Assembly (NCBI GenBank): GCA_015061725.1
Contig: SUVX01000025.1
Span: 1-46,135, forward strand
DNA: 46,135 bases
Origin: Lentisphaerota bacterium
Lineage (GTDB): Bacteria; Verrucomicrobiota; Lentisphaeria; Victivallales; Victivallaceae
Direction: 5' to 3'
The notes under the pieces were generated by a model that did not search any database, had not been told where the DNA came from, and saw nothing but the letters and a program-made list of their open reading frames with translations. This document shows, piece by piece, positions 8,935-16,400 of the stretch. The stretch's first letter is position 1, and every line of letters begins with the position of its first letter. The position numbers and the translations under genes were made by a program.

Positions 8935-9205
8935 GTCCGGTAGATTGCGCACATTTTGAAAAACAAGGCTTGAAAAGAGCCTGTTTCTATGATTGATTAT
9001 AATAACCACAAAACAAACAATCATAAAAGGAAACAGGCTATGGGAAATGTAACGCAAAAAAACGAAAAGTCAATCTCTGGGGCGATAAAAATCAACGAAA
9101 AAGAGATTGGGGTTCACCTGAACCAACTTGTGCGGCAGTCGGTTAAAAAATTGTGCCATTCGATGGAACAATATATAAATTAAGACTTTATGATTTAATT
9201 ATTTC
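8935..9205 (+). pseudogene. Left-half remnant of an IS256-family insertion sequence, cut by an inverted-repeat element arm
   Basis: The terminal repeat GTCCGGTAGATTGCGCACAT starts at 8935. A transposase reading frame begins at ATG 9040 (MGNVTQKNEKSISGAIKINE, KEIGVHLNQLVRQSVKK), matching the N-terminus of IS256-family transposases. Homology ends near 9150, where the sequence becomes an arm of the inverted-repeat element described at 1086-1279 (AAAATTGTGCCATTC, 9148-9205). The frame then stops at 9183. No catalytic part remains. Between 8822 and 8934 I see no gene, only AT-rich sequence with a TATATCA-AC-TGATATA dyad at 8894-8909. Confidence 0.7.
8978..9039 (+). promoter_or_regulatory. Leader hairpin occluding the transposase ribosome site
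   Basis: AGCCTGTTTC plus TATGATTG (8978-8995) pairs with CAATCATA (9018-9025) and GAAACAGGCT (9030-9039), with a 4-base bulge. The 3' arm runs up to the base before the ATG at 9040 and includes the AAGGAAA ribosome-binding region. Read-through transcripts would fold and block translation. This is a known safeguard type in insertion sequences; here it is inferred from sequence. Confidence 0.6.
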
Positions 9206-9226
9206 TTTTCCCTAAAAAGGATATTA

Positions 9227-10081
9227 TTATGATACGACTGTTCCGGACTTTTCCCGTATTTCTCCGGTGATATATTTTTCATCATACATCACACGGGCAT
9301 GATTGGTTTTGAGCAGATTTTCTTCAATTATGCTGCCGGAAATTTTGTCTATGCATTGCCGCCAGATTTCACTGTTCCGGAAAATACTGCCGTTTTCGCG
9401 TGAAAAATATTCGTTGCGGCTCTCAATATGATATTTGACGGAAAGAGAAACTTCTGCTCTGAGTTCGGCATTCAGATATCTGTCATCGGTATCAATGAAC
9501 AATTGAAAAGTCTGCTGTGTATTGTTTTTGAAACGGTAGTCCAGATAATTGTAGCTGATACTGGTTCCAACACCGAACGGTACCTGACGCCCGAAATCGG
9601 GAAAGAGATCAACGTTATCGTGATGATGATGTTCAGTAATTTCAAGAGGCGTGTGCAGAATGATCCAGTGGATCAGGTTGCTCAACTGACACAAGCCGCC
9701 GCCGATACCCCTGTCGGGTTTTCCGCGTTTGATCATCAGTCCCTCTTTGAAACCGCGGCGCGGCGATGTCCTGCCGACCAAACGCCAGAGAGAAAAGGTT
9801 TCTCCCGGACGGATGAGAATTCCTGAAATGGCTGGAGCAGCCAATGCCAGATTGACGGCTTTGTTTTCCTGCAGAGTCATGTCCACATCACCCAGTTTTC
9901 TCCGGATGAGGGATTTGTGTTTTTGAATCACCGCGGGGAGGGGGTCGCCTGAACGTTTTTTGCAGAAACTCTCCTTTGCGGAAAAATCCTGCCAGTAACG
10001 CATTAAACAGCCTTTCAAGACAGATATTTCATAGCAGAGAGGAGAGATTTCACAAAATAATTTGCGTTTATGTTCACTCAT
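9227..10081 (-). CDS. VanW-family protein
   Basis: The protein has 284 residues and no obvious signal peptide. The VanW domain covers roughly residues 80-240, with GETFSLWRLVGRTSPRRGFK, then GGGLCQLSNLIHWIILHTPL and the His-rich EITEHHHHDNVDLFPD. FGVGTSISYNYLDYRFKNNT completes the family pattern. VanW proteins were named from vanB-type glycopeptide-resistance clusters, but their biochemical role is unknown. There is no vanR/S/H/B/X neighbour here, so no resistance function should be read into it. The start has a weak ribosome site. A possible promoter (TTGAAA, 17 bp, TACGTT) lies upstream. It stands alone between mobile-element remnants and the IclR gene. Confidence 0.85.
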   Translation of the reverse strand: MSEHKRKLFCEISPLCYEISVLKGCLMRYWQDFSAKESFCKKRSGDPLPAVIQKHKSLIRRKLGDVDMTLQENKAVNLALAAPAISGILIRPGETFSLWRLVGRTSPRRGFKEGLMIKRGKPDRGIGGGLCQLSNLIHWIILHTPLEITEHHHHDNVDLFPDFGRQVPFGVGTSISYNYLDYRFKNNTQQTFQLFIDTDDRYLNAELRAEVSLSVKYHIESRNEYFSRENGSIFRNSEIWRQCIDKISGSIIEENLLKTNHARVMYDEKYITGEIREKSGTVVS

Positions 10082-10199
10082 TTACGTCTCAATTGAAAAA
10101 AGGTTTGTAATTTTTGTTATCCGGTATAACGTATCATTTACGCTGTTGGATTTCAAGTCGATTTTTATTGAAAATCAATTCTCTTGATAAGAAAGATGC

Positions 10200-10262
10200 C
10201 GCCCCTGACAGAATTTTCTTTTCAGGAGCCTGCGGATACCGGAGTCTGCAGCCGGAAAAATA
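10200..10262 (-). pseudogene. Short relic of a gene like the unknown CDS at 12834-13343
   Basis: Read on the minus strand, this stretch encodes SGCRLRYPQAPEKK, closely matching SGSRLWYPQAPEKK of the unknown protein at 12834-13343. Nucleotide identity is high over about 35-40 bp and then fades. No start, stop or wider frame is retained. The rest of the 320-bp gap 10082-10400 holds the IclR promoter and AT-rich sequence. Confidence 0.55.
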
Positions 10263-10343
10263 CTGATTTTTGCTGTTTTTATTTTTTGTGTTTAATTATA
10301 TTAAATTTTTTCGTTTTTTCATGTTCTGAACTCTATTCCCCGT

Positions 10344-10371
10344 TTGTATTGATTTCCGGCGATGATATATT
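10344..10371 (+). promoter_or_regulatory. Promoter of the IclR/flavoprotein operon
   Basis: -35 TTGTAT (10344-10349), a 16-bp spacer, and -10 TATATT (10366-10371), within the recurrent GATGATATATTA context. It lies 30 bp upstream of the IclR start codon. Confidence 0.55.
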
Positions 10372-10400
10372 AGCCTGCAAAGAAAGGAGAAGTCGTTGTT

Positions 10401-11156
10401 ATGGGACAGGTGATAGACAAGACCGTGAAGGTTCTGAAACTGGTGGCGGCGCAGAAACACTGCTCGCTGAAAAGTCTCTGCGCGGTGACCGGATACAAAA
10501 AATCCGCTCTCTGCCAACAGCTGCAATCTATGGTGAATAACGGTCTGCTGCTCCGGGATAACGCCGGAGAATACCACCTCGGTCCTCTGTTCAGCGAACT
10601 GGCAGCGCAGCGTGAGGAAAATATGTTGTTCCGGAAAACGGCGGAGTCAATCGCCATTGACCTCAACACTGCCTGCGGCGGGGATATCACCATTGCTACG
10701 GTCCGCAACGGAAAATACCGGCGCCTCTTTTCATGTACATCCTTTCGGGTCACACGCCTGACTGCCAATGCGCCCGATGAAGAATGTTTTTACGGCAATG
10801 CTACGGGACGGGTTCTGCTGGCAGAAGCTTCGCCGGAACTCCGGACCCGGATTATCTGTTCAATCGGATTGCCCACTGTCCGGGAATGGGCGGGGGCGGT
10901 CGGCGATCGGACAACGCTGCTGGAGGAATTGAAAAAAATCCGGGAGCAGGGGTTTGCAACTGTACTCCAGCGCAATCGGTGTTTTATTGCTTGTGGCTGC
11001 ACAATCGGCAAATCCGGACTGCCGGTCGCCGTCGGCATCAGCGTTCCGGCGTCCGGTTTTAATGAAAAAAAATTGCGGGCGCTCCTGCAACAGGCGCTTG
11101 CCCGTTTTGATGTTACCACACAACATGCAACACAAAGGAGAAAAGAACATGTCTGA
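10401..11156 (+). CDS. IclR-family transcriptional regulator
   Basis: The 251-residue protein has an N-terminal winged helix (IDKTVKVLKLVAAQKHCSLK, ALCQQLQSMVNNGLLLRDNA, EYHLGPLF) and a C-terminal IclR effector domain (FYGNATGRVLLAEASPELRT; VGISVPASGFNEKKLRALLQ). The ATG is preceded by AGAAAGGAG. Its last 8 bases overlap the start of the FAD oxidoreductase gene (ATGTCTGA), so the two are translationally coupled. It is expected to sense a small carboxylate or aromatic/sugar-acid metabolite and to control itself and the oxidoreductase. The pair has higher GC than the flanking genes, which may mean separate acquisition. Confidence 0.9.
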   Translation: MGQVIDKTVKVLKLVAAQKHCSLKSLCAVTGYKKSALCQQLQSMVNNGLLLRDNAGEYHLGPLFSELAAQREENMLFRKTAESIAIDLNTACGGDITIATVRNGKYRRLFSCTSFRVTRLTANAPDEECFYGNATGRVLLAEASPELRTRIICSIGLPTVREWAGAVGDRTTLLEELKKIREQGFATVLQRNRCFIACGCTIGKSGLPVAVGISVPASGFNEKKLRALLQQALARFDVTTQHATQRRKEHV

Positions 11157-12717
11157 AATGGAAAAATTCGCATGGGGAGCAAAAGAGATCCCCGTTGTCC
11201 GCAACGTTGATGTGCTGGTCGCAGGCGGCGGCTATGCCGGATTCGGTGCTGCAATATGCGCCGCCCGCAACGGCGCCAAAGTTCTGCTGGTGGAGCAGCA
11301 GTCTGCCCTGGGCGGACTGGTCACCATGGGCTATGTTGCCTTGACTTTCAGCTACATTGAAGGCGTCGGCTTTGAACTCTTTCACGCGCTGAAAAACTGC
11401 GGTGCGGTCAAAGGGCGTTTCATTGATCTGGAAAAAACCAAAGTCATCCTTGAACAGATGCTTCTCAAAAGCGGCGTTGAGATTCTTTACGGCACAAGTA
11501 TCGTTGATGCGATTGTTGAAGACGGTGCGGCAGCTGGTGCGGTTATTTTCAATAAAAGCGGCTTTCAGGTGATCCGCGCGAAACGCTCCGTTGATGCAAC
11601 GGGTGACGGCGATCTTGCCGTTTTTGCCGGAGTTCCTTACGAGTGCGGCTGTCCGGAACTTGACGGCTACAATCAGGCAAGCAGTCTGGTCATGCACGTC
11701 GGTAACGTCGATCTCCCAGCCCTGGACGCCGGATCCCACGGCAGTTTTGAACTCACCTGGCGCGAGGCGATTGACAAGGTTATGGCCGAAAAAGGATATC
11801 CTTATCTGATTGACAAACGGGTGAACTGGACGGTTCGCGTCCCCGGTCGTGATCCGAATCACGCTGAAGTTTACATCTGCTACGCCCACAGCCGCAACTG
11901 CCGCTGTACGGACGGATTCGACCTGACCCGTCAGCTGATTGAACAGCGTCAGCAGTGCCAGTGGACGATTGACTTCTGCCGGAAAAACCTGCCCGGCTTT
12001 GCCAATGCCTGGCTGATTGATACGGCTCCCTTGCTCGGTGTCCGTGAGTCCCGCAGAATTATGTGCGATTACAAAGTCACCGGCGAAGACCTGGTGAACG
12101 GCGCCCGCTTCGAGGATGCCGTGGCGCGCGCCATGCACGCATTTGATGCGCACCATCCCACCGAACCCGGTCACATCAAGCACATCATTCGCAGGAAGGC
12201 TGACGGAACTGAGGAAAAATGCTATGTCAATCCGGGCCAATGGCGTGAAATTCCCTACCGCGCACTGGTTACGCAGAAGGTTGAAAACATGCTGGTCGCC
12301 GGCAGAAACGTTTCTTCAGACTTCATGGGACAGAGCGGAATCCGGCTGGTACTTGAATGTCTCAATATGGGACAGGCCGCAGGCACCGCCGCCGCCATGT
12401 CGCTGAAAGACGGCGTTACTGCCCGCAAACTTGATGTGCAGAAACTCCGCAGCCGTCTTGTGGAAATGGGTATCAATCTTTTCCGTAAGCCCGAATACGG
12501 TCAGAGCGGCATTGCAGTCACCACTGCCATCACGCCCGCCGACCTGATTTACCCTGAAAACAACCGTTCCGGTCAGGCCAGCGTGATTCTGACCGATGAG
12601 GCACGCCGGAAATACGCTCTGTACGTCGCCGAAATCGAAGATGACCGGATGGAAAAATATCTGAGTGCCAACGGTTACGCACAGACCGGCGGTGATGTCG
12701 GTACCAATCTGGAATAA
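11149..12717 (+). CDS. FAD-dependent oxidoreductase (FAD_oxidored / FumC-like flavoprotein type)
   Basis: The start at 11149 has CAAAGGAG upstream and gives 522 residues. The dinucleotide-binding motif VLVAGGGYAGFGAAICAARN lies at residues 23-42, followed by GAKVLLVEQQSALGGLVTMG, the pattern of the FAD_oxidored (PF12831) family. A second nucleotide-contact segment is NMLVAGRNVSSDFMGQSGIR, and MGQAAGTAAAM is near residue 410. There is no signal peptide, so it is cytoplasmic. Members oxidise or reduce small organic substrates; the specific reaction cannot be read from sequence. The overlap with the IclR gene implies local regulation. An intrinsic terminator follows at 12753-12790. Confidence 0.85.
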   Translation: MSEMEKFAWGAKEIPVVRNVDVLVAGGGYAGFGAAICAARNGAKVLLVEQQSALGGLVTMGYVALTFSYIEGVGFELFHALKNCGAVKGRFIDLEKTKVILEQMLLKSGVEILYGTSIVDAIVEDGAAAGAVIFNKSGFQVIRAKRSVDATGDGDLAVFAGVPYECGCPELDGYNQASSLVMHVGNVDLPALDAGSHGSFELTWREAIDKVMAEKGYPYLIDKRVNWTVRVPGRDPNHAEVYICYAHSRNCRCTDGFDLTRQLIEQRQQCQWTIDFCRKNLPGFANAWLIDTAPLLGVRESRRIMCDYKVTGEDLVNGARFEDAVARAMHAFDAHHPTEPGHIKHIIRRKADGTEEKCYVNPGQWREIPYRALVTQKVENMLVAGRNVSSDFMGQSGIRLVLECLNMGQAAGTAAAMSLKDGVTARKLDVQKLRSRLVEMGINLFRKPEYGQSGIAVTTAITPADLIYPENNRSGQASVILTDEARRKYALYVAEIEDDRMEKYLSANGYAQTGGDVGTNLE

Positions 12718-12752
12718 GCAGTAAGCTTGATTTCCTTGCGACAAGTTCGTTC

Positions 12753-12790
12753 AGGCAGTTGTCCGGTCACAGCCGGGCAACTGCCTTTTT
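12753..12790 (+). terminator. Intrinsic terminator of the IclR/flavoprotein operon
   Basis: AGGCAGTTGTCCGG (12753-12766) pairs with CCGGGCAACTGCCT (12773-12786), with a 6-base loop, followed directly by a T tract. There is no matching A tract on the other side, so it serves the plus strand only. Confidence 0.85.
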
Positions 12791-12833
12791 CAGAACGCCC
12801 TGTTTCTGATAGGGGTAGATGGGAACTGGGATG

Positions 12834-13343
12834 TTACTTTTTTTTGTACGGAAAAACTTCACTCCAATATGTTTCTCTTGTGAAGAAAGATTGTGTGCCG
12901 ATACCGATCAGATGCATGCTTTCGTCTCCGTCCGGATCAAGTTTTACAACGATTTTCACTGTTCCCGTAAAATTTTTGATCCAACAGGCACACCAAGGTT
13001 TTTCGAGATGATAATTCCAATTGGGATTGTAGCGCAGGATTTCGCGGAGCAGAAAGACACCGACCTGTGCGGAATCTCCCGCAAATTCTCCGAGTTTCTT
13101 TTCCGGAGCCTGCGGATACCAGAGTCTGCTGCCGGAACTTTTAAAGACTTCACAGCACCAGTCTCCGTAAAGCGTTGTCCGGCACAGAAAATTACTGAAA
13201 CCAAGATTTTCCATTTCATATCCGCTTCTGCATTTTTTCCATTCGTCCATATCAGAGACGAAATATCCGGGATCAGTAATGATGATGTCGCCATTGAAAT
13301 AAGCAGATTCCAGTTCAATTGTACCATGATTGCGTTCAGGCAT
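12834..13343 (-). CDS. Conserved hypothetical protein, 169 aa
   Basis: I do not recognise the family with confidence. The protein starts MPERNHGTIELESAYFNGDI, then IITDPGYFVSDMDEWKK, and is rich in Trp, Cys and Tyr. GDxxITDPGYF and DWCCEVF resemble small cytoplasmic proteins that begin with a 'DPGY/DPCY' segment. There is no signal peptide or membrane helix. AGGAG lies upstream of the start. It follows the tyrosine phosphatase gene by 3 bp, the last gene of an EamA-phosphatase-unknown operon. A degraded copy of its middle part lies at 10200-10262, so the gene was duplicated or rearranged locally. Confidence 0.7.
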   Translation of the reverse strand: MPERNHGTIELESAYFNGDIIITDPGYFVSDMDEWKKCRSGYEMENLGFSNFLCRTTLYGDWCCEVFKSSGSRLWYPQAPEKKLGEFAGDSAQVGVFLLREILRYNPNWNYHLEKPWCACWIKNFTGTVKIVVKLDPDGDESMHLIGIGTQSFFTRETYWSEVFPYKKK

Positions 13344-13346
13344 AAA

Positions 13347-13862
13347 TTATATACTCCTGTATTTTTCTTTTTCAACATCAAGGCGGCGCAGTAAAGTTCC
13401 GGCGGATAATCCGGATTTCTCCTCAAGATATCTGAAGAGTACTGTTTTAATGTGCGAATTGGGGACAATCTGCGGGTGTACGCTGTAAAACGTTTGAAAA
13501 TCCTCTGGATTCTGCTGTATATGACTGTTGAAATACCAGTTCAGCACTTCTCCGACAGCACCGGAACGGGAAATTCCGGCGTTGCAATGGATCATCAGCG
13601 GCAGTTGATTGTTTTCAACGAAATTCCAGATTTTCTGTGCGTGTTCCATGTTAAAAAGAACCATGCCGCGGATTGTCCACACAATATCGTCAACCGTCAG
13701 ACAGAGCAGATTGCTTTCGTGCAGGTTTGAAAACGGAGGCATTGCCGTGGAACCGGAAGAGGAATTAAGTGAAATGATCCGGTGCGTACGGAGCAGCTCC
13801 TTTTCTTCCGGAGTTCCGGTGCGTGCGGCGAAATAACTTCTTGGAAATACATTGATTTTCAT
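13347..13862 (-). CDS. Protein tyrosine / dual-specificity phosphatase-like protein
   Basis: The ATG at 13862 overlaps the stop of the transporter gene as ATGA, so translation is coupled; a longer frame would run inside that gene. The 171 residues contain the P-loop HCNAGISRSGAV with catalytic Cys93 and Arg99 (CX5R) and Ser100. An upstream Asp in LTVDDI (about residue 58) could be the general acid. The fold is small, cytoplasmic and DSP-like. Its target is not known. Coupling to a drug/metabolite transporter and an unknown protein suggests a small housekeeping or signalling unit. The active-site call is strong; the substrate type (phosphotyrosine, phosphoinositide or other) is open. Confidence 0.85.
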   Translation of the reverse strand: MKINVFPRSYFAARTGTPEEKELLRTHRIISLNSSSGSTAMPPFSNLHESNLLCLTVDDIVWTIRGMVLFNMEHAQKIWNFVENNQLPLMIHCNAGISRSGAVGEVLNWYFNSHIQQNPEDFQTFYSVHPQIVPNSHIKTVLFRYLEEKSGLSAGTLLRRLDVEKEKYRSI

Positions 13863-14794
13863 GATTCCGATGCCTCTGCCGTGGTGATTTGATCCTGATG
13901 TTTTTTTCTGACGGGTATCTGGGCAATCAGAACGGCGGCAAAAATGATTGCACATCCGGCAAGTTCTGAGGGCGAGAGTTTCTCATTGAGAAACAGCCAG
14001 CCGCCCAGAACAGCAAAGACAGATTCCAGACTCATCAGAAGTGTTGCCGCAACTGGATGAAGATACTTCTGAGATACCATCTGCAAGGTAAAGGCGATTG
14101 CACTGGAGCCGATACCGCAGAAAAGCCAGAACGGAGCAGATTCAATAATTTTCTGCCATATCCAGGGTTCTCCTGCAACACGAGAGGCTGCTGCGGCAAG
14201 AATGCTTGCCACCGCAAACTGAATACACGATAAGCGGACACAGTCACAGACAGGCGCATAACGGTCGATCACCAATATATGAATGGAATAAATAAGGGCG
14301 CAGACGATAACGAAAATTTCTCCTTTACCGATTGCACCGATACCGCCGCAGAGAAGATATGATCCGGCAAGTCCGAGGACGACCGCCGCCCAGAGTACGG
14401 GATTGGTCTTGCGTTTGAGAAAAATCCCCAGAACCGGAACGATGATAATATATAATGCGGTCAGAAATCCGGTCTTTCCGGCAGAGGTGTATTTTAATCC
14501 GGTCTGTTGACAGATACTTGCTGCGGTAATGACCAGTCCGCACCAGAACCCGCCGGAGAACAGCTCTTTTCGGGCAGCTTTATCCTTTGCTGTTCCCCAC
14601 AGAGAAACTTTTTTGAACAGAATGAAATCAAGCAGAACTATAACAATGACAAGCGCAAACACGCCGGTCACGGAACGGATTGCCGTAAACAGCATCGGCT
14701 CCACAAATTTCATGCCGCTGCTCTGGGCTGAAAAAGCCAATCCCCATAAAACCGTTGCCGCAATCATTGCGGCGGAACCCCATAATTTTTTCAT
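13859..14794 (-). CDS. EamA/DMT-superfamily transporter 1
   Basis: The 311-residue protein has ten predicted hydrophobic segments arranged as two EamA repeats. It opens MKKLWGSAAMIAATVLWGLA and has TSAGKTGFLTALYIIIVPVL at the end of the first repeat and LLMSLESVFAVLGGWLFLNE in the second, which are classic DMT signatures. It is an inner-membrane exporter or importer of small metabolites; the substrate is unknown. It is the first gene of an operon with the phosphatase (ATGA overlap) and an unknown protein. A promoter (TTGTAA, 17 bp, TATTTT) lies at 14824-14852. It is a clear paralogue of the transporter at 33299-34171. Confidence 0.92.
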   Translation of the reverse strand: MKKLWGSAAMIAATVLWGLAFSAQSSGMKFVEPMLFTAIRSVTGVFALVIVIVLLDFILFKKVSLWGTAKDKAARKELFSGGFWCGLVITAASICQQTGLKYTSAGKTGFLTALYIIIVPVLGIFLKRKTNPVLWAAVVLGLAGSYLLCGGIGAIGKGEIFVIVCALIYSIHILVIDRYAPVCDCVRLSCIQFAVASILAAAASRVAGEPWIWQKIIESAPFWLFCGIGSSAIAFTLQMVSQKYLHPVAATLLMSLESVFAVLGGWLFLNEKLSPSELAGCAIIFAAVLIAQIPVRKKHQDQITTAEASES

Positions 14795-14823
14795 TGATAA
14801 ATCCCCTTTGCTTTTGTTGCTGA

Positions 14824-14852
14824 AAAATAACGCCTTGAATGTTTTTTTACAA
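14824..14852 (-). promoter_or_regulatory. Promoter of the EamA-phosphatase operon
   Basis: On the minus strand: -35 TTGTAA (14852-14847), a 17-bp spacer, -10 TATTTT (14829-14824). It is divergent from the isomerase/NikR-like operon. Confidence 0.5.
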
Positions 14853-14893
14853 GTGAAAAGTTAAAAAAAAACAGGTTTTCTTTTGAGGGATAT

Positions 14894-14938
14894 GGAAAAA
14901 TTTTTCCGTGATGATATATTATAGATAAGGTATATACC
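14894..14938 (+). promoter_or_regulatory. Promoter region with two perfect palindromes, isomerase/NikR-like operon
   Basis: The -10 box TATATT is at 14915-14920 in a GATGATATATTATAG context. The perfect 14-bp palindrome GGAAAAATTTTTCC (14894-14907) covers the -35/spacer zone. The perfect 10-bp palindrome GGTATATACC (14929-14938) lies just past the expected start site. Both are good operator candidates, possibly for the ribbon-helix-helix regulator encoded in the operon. Confidence 0.5.
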
Positions 14939-14960
14939 GATGTAATCAATATTTGGAGAT

Positions 14961-15881
14961 ATGAAAATGTTTCTTACCGGATTTGCAGATGAAGCAGGTG
15001 CTTCTCTTGACGTTCAGATCAAAGCGACTTTGGAATTGGGGTGGAAATTCATTGAAGCCCGTAATCTCGGCGGAAAATATCTTGCAACTCTGACCGATGC
15101 CGAATTTGAAGATGTCTGTGCGCAGCTTGATGCCGCCGGAATTTCTTTCAACTGTTACGGAAGTACAGTTGCCAACTGGCAGAAGCATCCCCGCAGCGAA
15201 GAGGACTTTGAAAAGAGCAAAACCGAACTGCTTGCGGCGATTCCGCGTATGCAAAAAATGGGTATCAAAATCATCCGCGGCATGAGTTTTCTCACGCCCG
15301 ATGATGAACAGCCCGACAGTCCGGCTCTGGAAAAAATCATTTTTTCAAAAGTCGGTGAACTGGTCAAAATCTGCGAAGATAACGGTATTATTTACGGTCA
15401 TGAAAACTGCATGAACTACGGCGGACTCTCTTATAAGCACACTTTGAAACTGCTGGATAACATCAAGAGTCCCGCATTCAAGCTGATTTACGATACCGGT
15501 AATCCGGTTTTCAACTACCGCCGTATCGGATTTGCGCCCTACGGACTGCAGTCAAGCTGGGAGTTTTACCGTAATGTGCGTGAATTCATCACCTATGTCC
15601 ACATCAAGGACGGAACGGCTCTGCCCCGTGAAGATGGTGTGCGTCCCGACTGCAAATACTGCTGGGCGGGCGATGGCAGCGGCGATGTCCGTGCGATTGT
15701 GAAAGATCTCCGTGAATACGGTTACGACGGCGGCTTCTCTATGGAACCCCACGTTGCGGCTGTTTTCCACGAAGAGGCAAAAGAAGACAGTGCCTCTCTG
15801 GATAAAATCAAATATGAAAGCTATGTTGAATACGGCAGACGTTTTGAGAAACTCCTCCGTGACTGCGGCTGGGAATTTTAA
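14961..15881 (+). CDS. Sugar phosphate isomerase/epimerase-like TIM-barrel protein
   Basis: The 306-residue protein belongs to the xylose isomerase-like/AP endonuclease 2 barrel family (PF01261). Metal-ligand type motifs are present: YGHENCMNYGG (Glu/His), KLIYDTGNP (Asp), TYVHIKDG (His/Lys/Asp) and GGFSMEPHV (Glu). GGAG lies only 2 bp before ATG 14961 but 8 bp before ATG 14967, so the true start may be two codons later. It is cytoplasmic and probably interconverts a keto-sugar or inositol-type compound with a divalent metal. The NikR-like gene follows after 3 bp. The pairing with a regulator of metal-sensor ancestry may relate to the metal use of this enzyme, but that is speculation. Confidence 0.88.
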   Translation: MKMFLTGFADEAGASLDVQIKATLELGWKFIEARNLGGKYLATLTDAEFEDVCAQLDAAGISFNCYGSTVANWQKHPRSEEDFEKSKTELLAAIPRMQKMGIKIIRGMSFLTPDDEQPDSPALEKIIFSKVGELVKICEDNGIIYGHENCMNYGGLSYKHTLKLLDNIKSPAFKLIYDTGNPVFNYRRIGFAPYGLQSSWEFYRNVREFITYVHIKDGTALPREDGVRPDCKYCWAGDGSGDVRAIVKDLREYGYDGGFSMEPHVAAVFHEEAKEDSASLDKIKYESYVEYGRRFEKLLRDCGWEF

Positions 15882-15884
15882 GGC

Positions 15885-16322
15885 ATGAAAGAGAAAGAAT
15901 CGTCTCTTATCCGCATGAGTTTTTCCATAGAGGAAGAACTTTTTGCCGGTTTGGAAACTTTGCTTGCGGAACATAATTACAGCAACCGTTCGGAATTTAT
16001 CCGCGATATGATCCGCAAGCAGCTGGCAAAAAGAAAGTGCGCGCATAACGGAGAAGTTATCGGAACTCTCAGTGTGTTGTGTGACTTGACTCATTCAGGA
16101 ATTGAAACGAAACTTCTTTCCTCTCTTGATAACGCCGCTGTCAACGTGCTGGGAACGGCCCGTTTTGCTGTCGGAGATAACTGTTCCAGCACAATGATCA
16201 CCGTCAAGGGCATTGGCGCTGATATCAGAAATCTTGCCAACGGCATCCGCAAACTCAAAGGCGTGCTTCAGGTGGAGTTTGTCATTACTTCACCTGCTGC
16301 CTGCGGCGGAAACAATGCTTGA
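15885..16322 (+). CDS. NikR-like ribbon-helix-helix regulator lacking the nickel histidines
   Basis: The 145-residue protein has an N-terminal CopG/RHH DNA-binding domain (SLIRMSFSIEEELFAGLETL; YSNRSEFIRDMIRKQLAK) and a C-terminal ACT-like NikR domain (GEVIGTLSVLCDLTHSGIET; NLANGIRKLKGVLQVEF). When aligned with E. coli NikR, the Cys of the high-affinity site is kept (GDNC), but the positions of His76, His87 and His89 are Leu (or Asp), Ala and Phe. The usual square-planar nickel site therefore cannot form. New cysteines occur (LCDL; AACGG). It is probably a regulator with a different metal or non-metal ligand. It lies 3 bp after the isomerase gene, and a bidirectional terminator follows. Confidence 0.8.
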   Translation: MKEKESSLIRMSFSIEEELFAGLETLLAEHNYSNRSEFIRDMIRKQLAKRKCAHNGEVIGTLSVLCDLTHSGIETKLLSSLDNAAVNVLGTARFAVGDNCSSTMITVKGIGADIRNLANGIRKLKGVLQVEFVITSPAACGGNNA

Positions 16323-16355
16323 ATTTGTTTAAAATCTGTATATCAGGATAAAAAA

Positions 16356-16400
16356 ACTCCGGAATAACGTTTTGAGTTAATTCCGGAGTTGATTTTTTTT
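16356..16400. terminator. Bidirectional intrinsic terminator
   Basis: ACTCCGGAA (16356-16364) pairs with TTCCGGAGT (16381-16389). A run of A lies on the left (16351-16356) and a run of T on the right (16393-16400). It is shared by the convergent NikR-like gene and the lipoprotein gene. Confidence 0.85.

Noticed and set aside
9227..10081. Glycopeptide resistance from the VanW-family gene
   Set aside because: VanW alone is not a resistance determinant, and no van ligase, dehydrogenase, dipeptidase or two-component genes are present.
11113..12240. Long minus-strand open frame of 375 codons inside the FAD oxidoreductase gene
   Set aside because: It lies antisense to a gene with clear family motifs and a ribosome site, has no recognisable domain, and arises from the GC-rich codon pattern.
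14894..14938. Classical NikR operator
   Set aside because: The GTATGA-N16-TCATAC pattern is not present; the palindromes found are of a different type.
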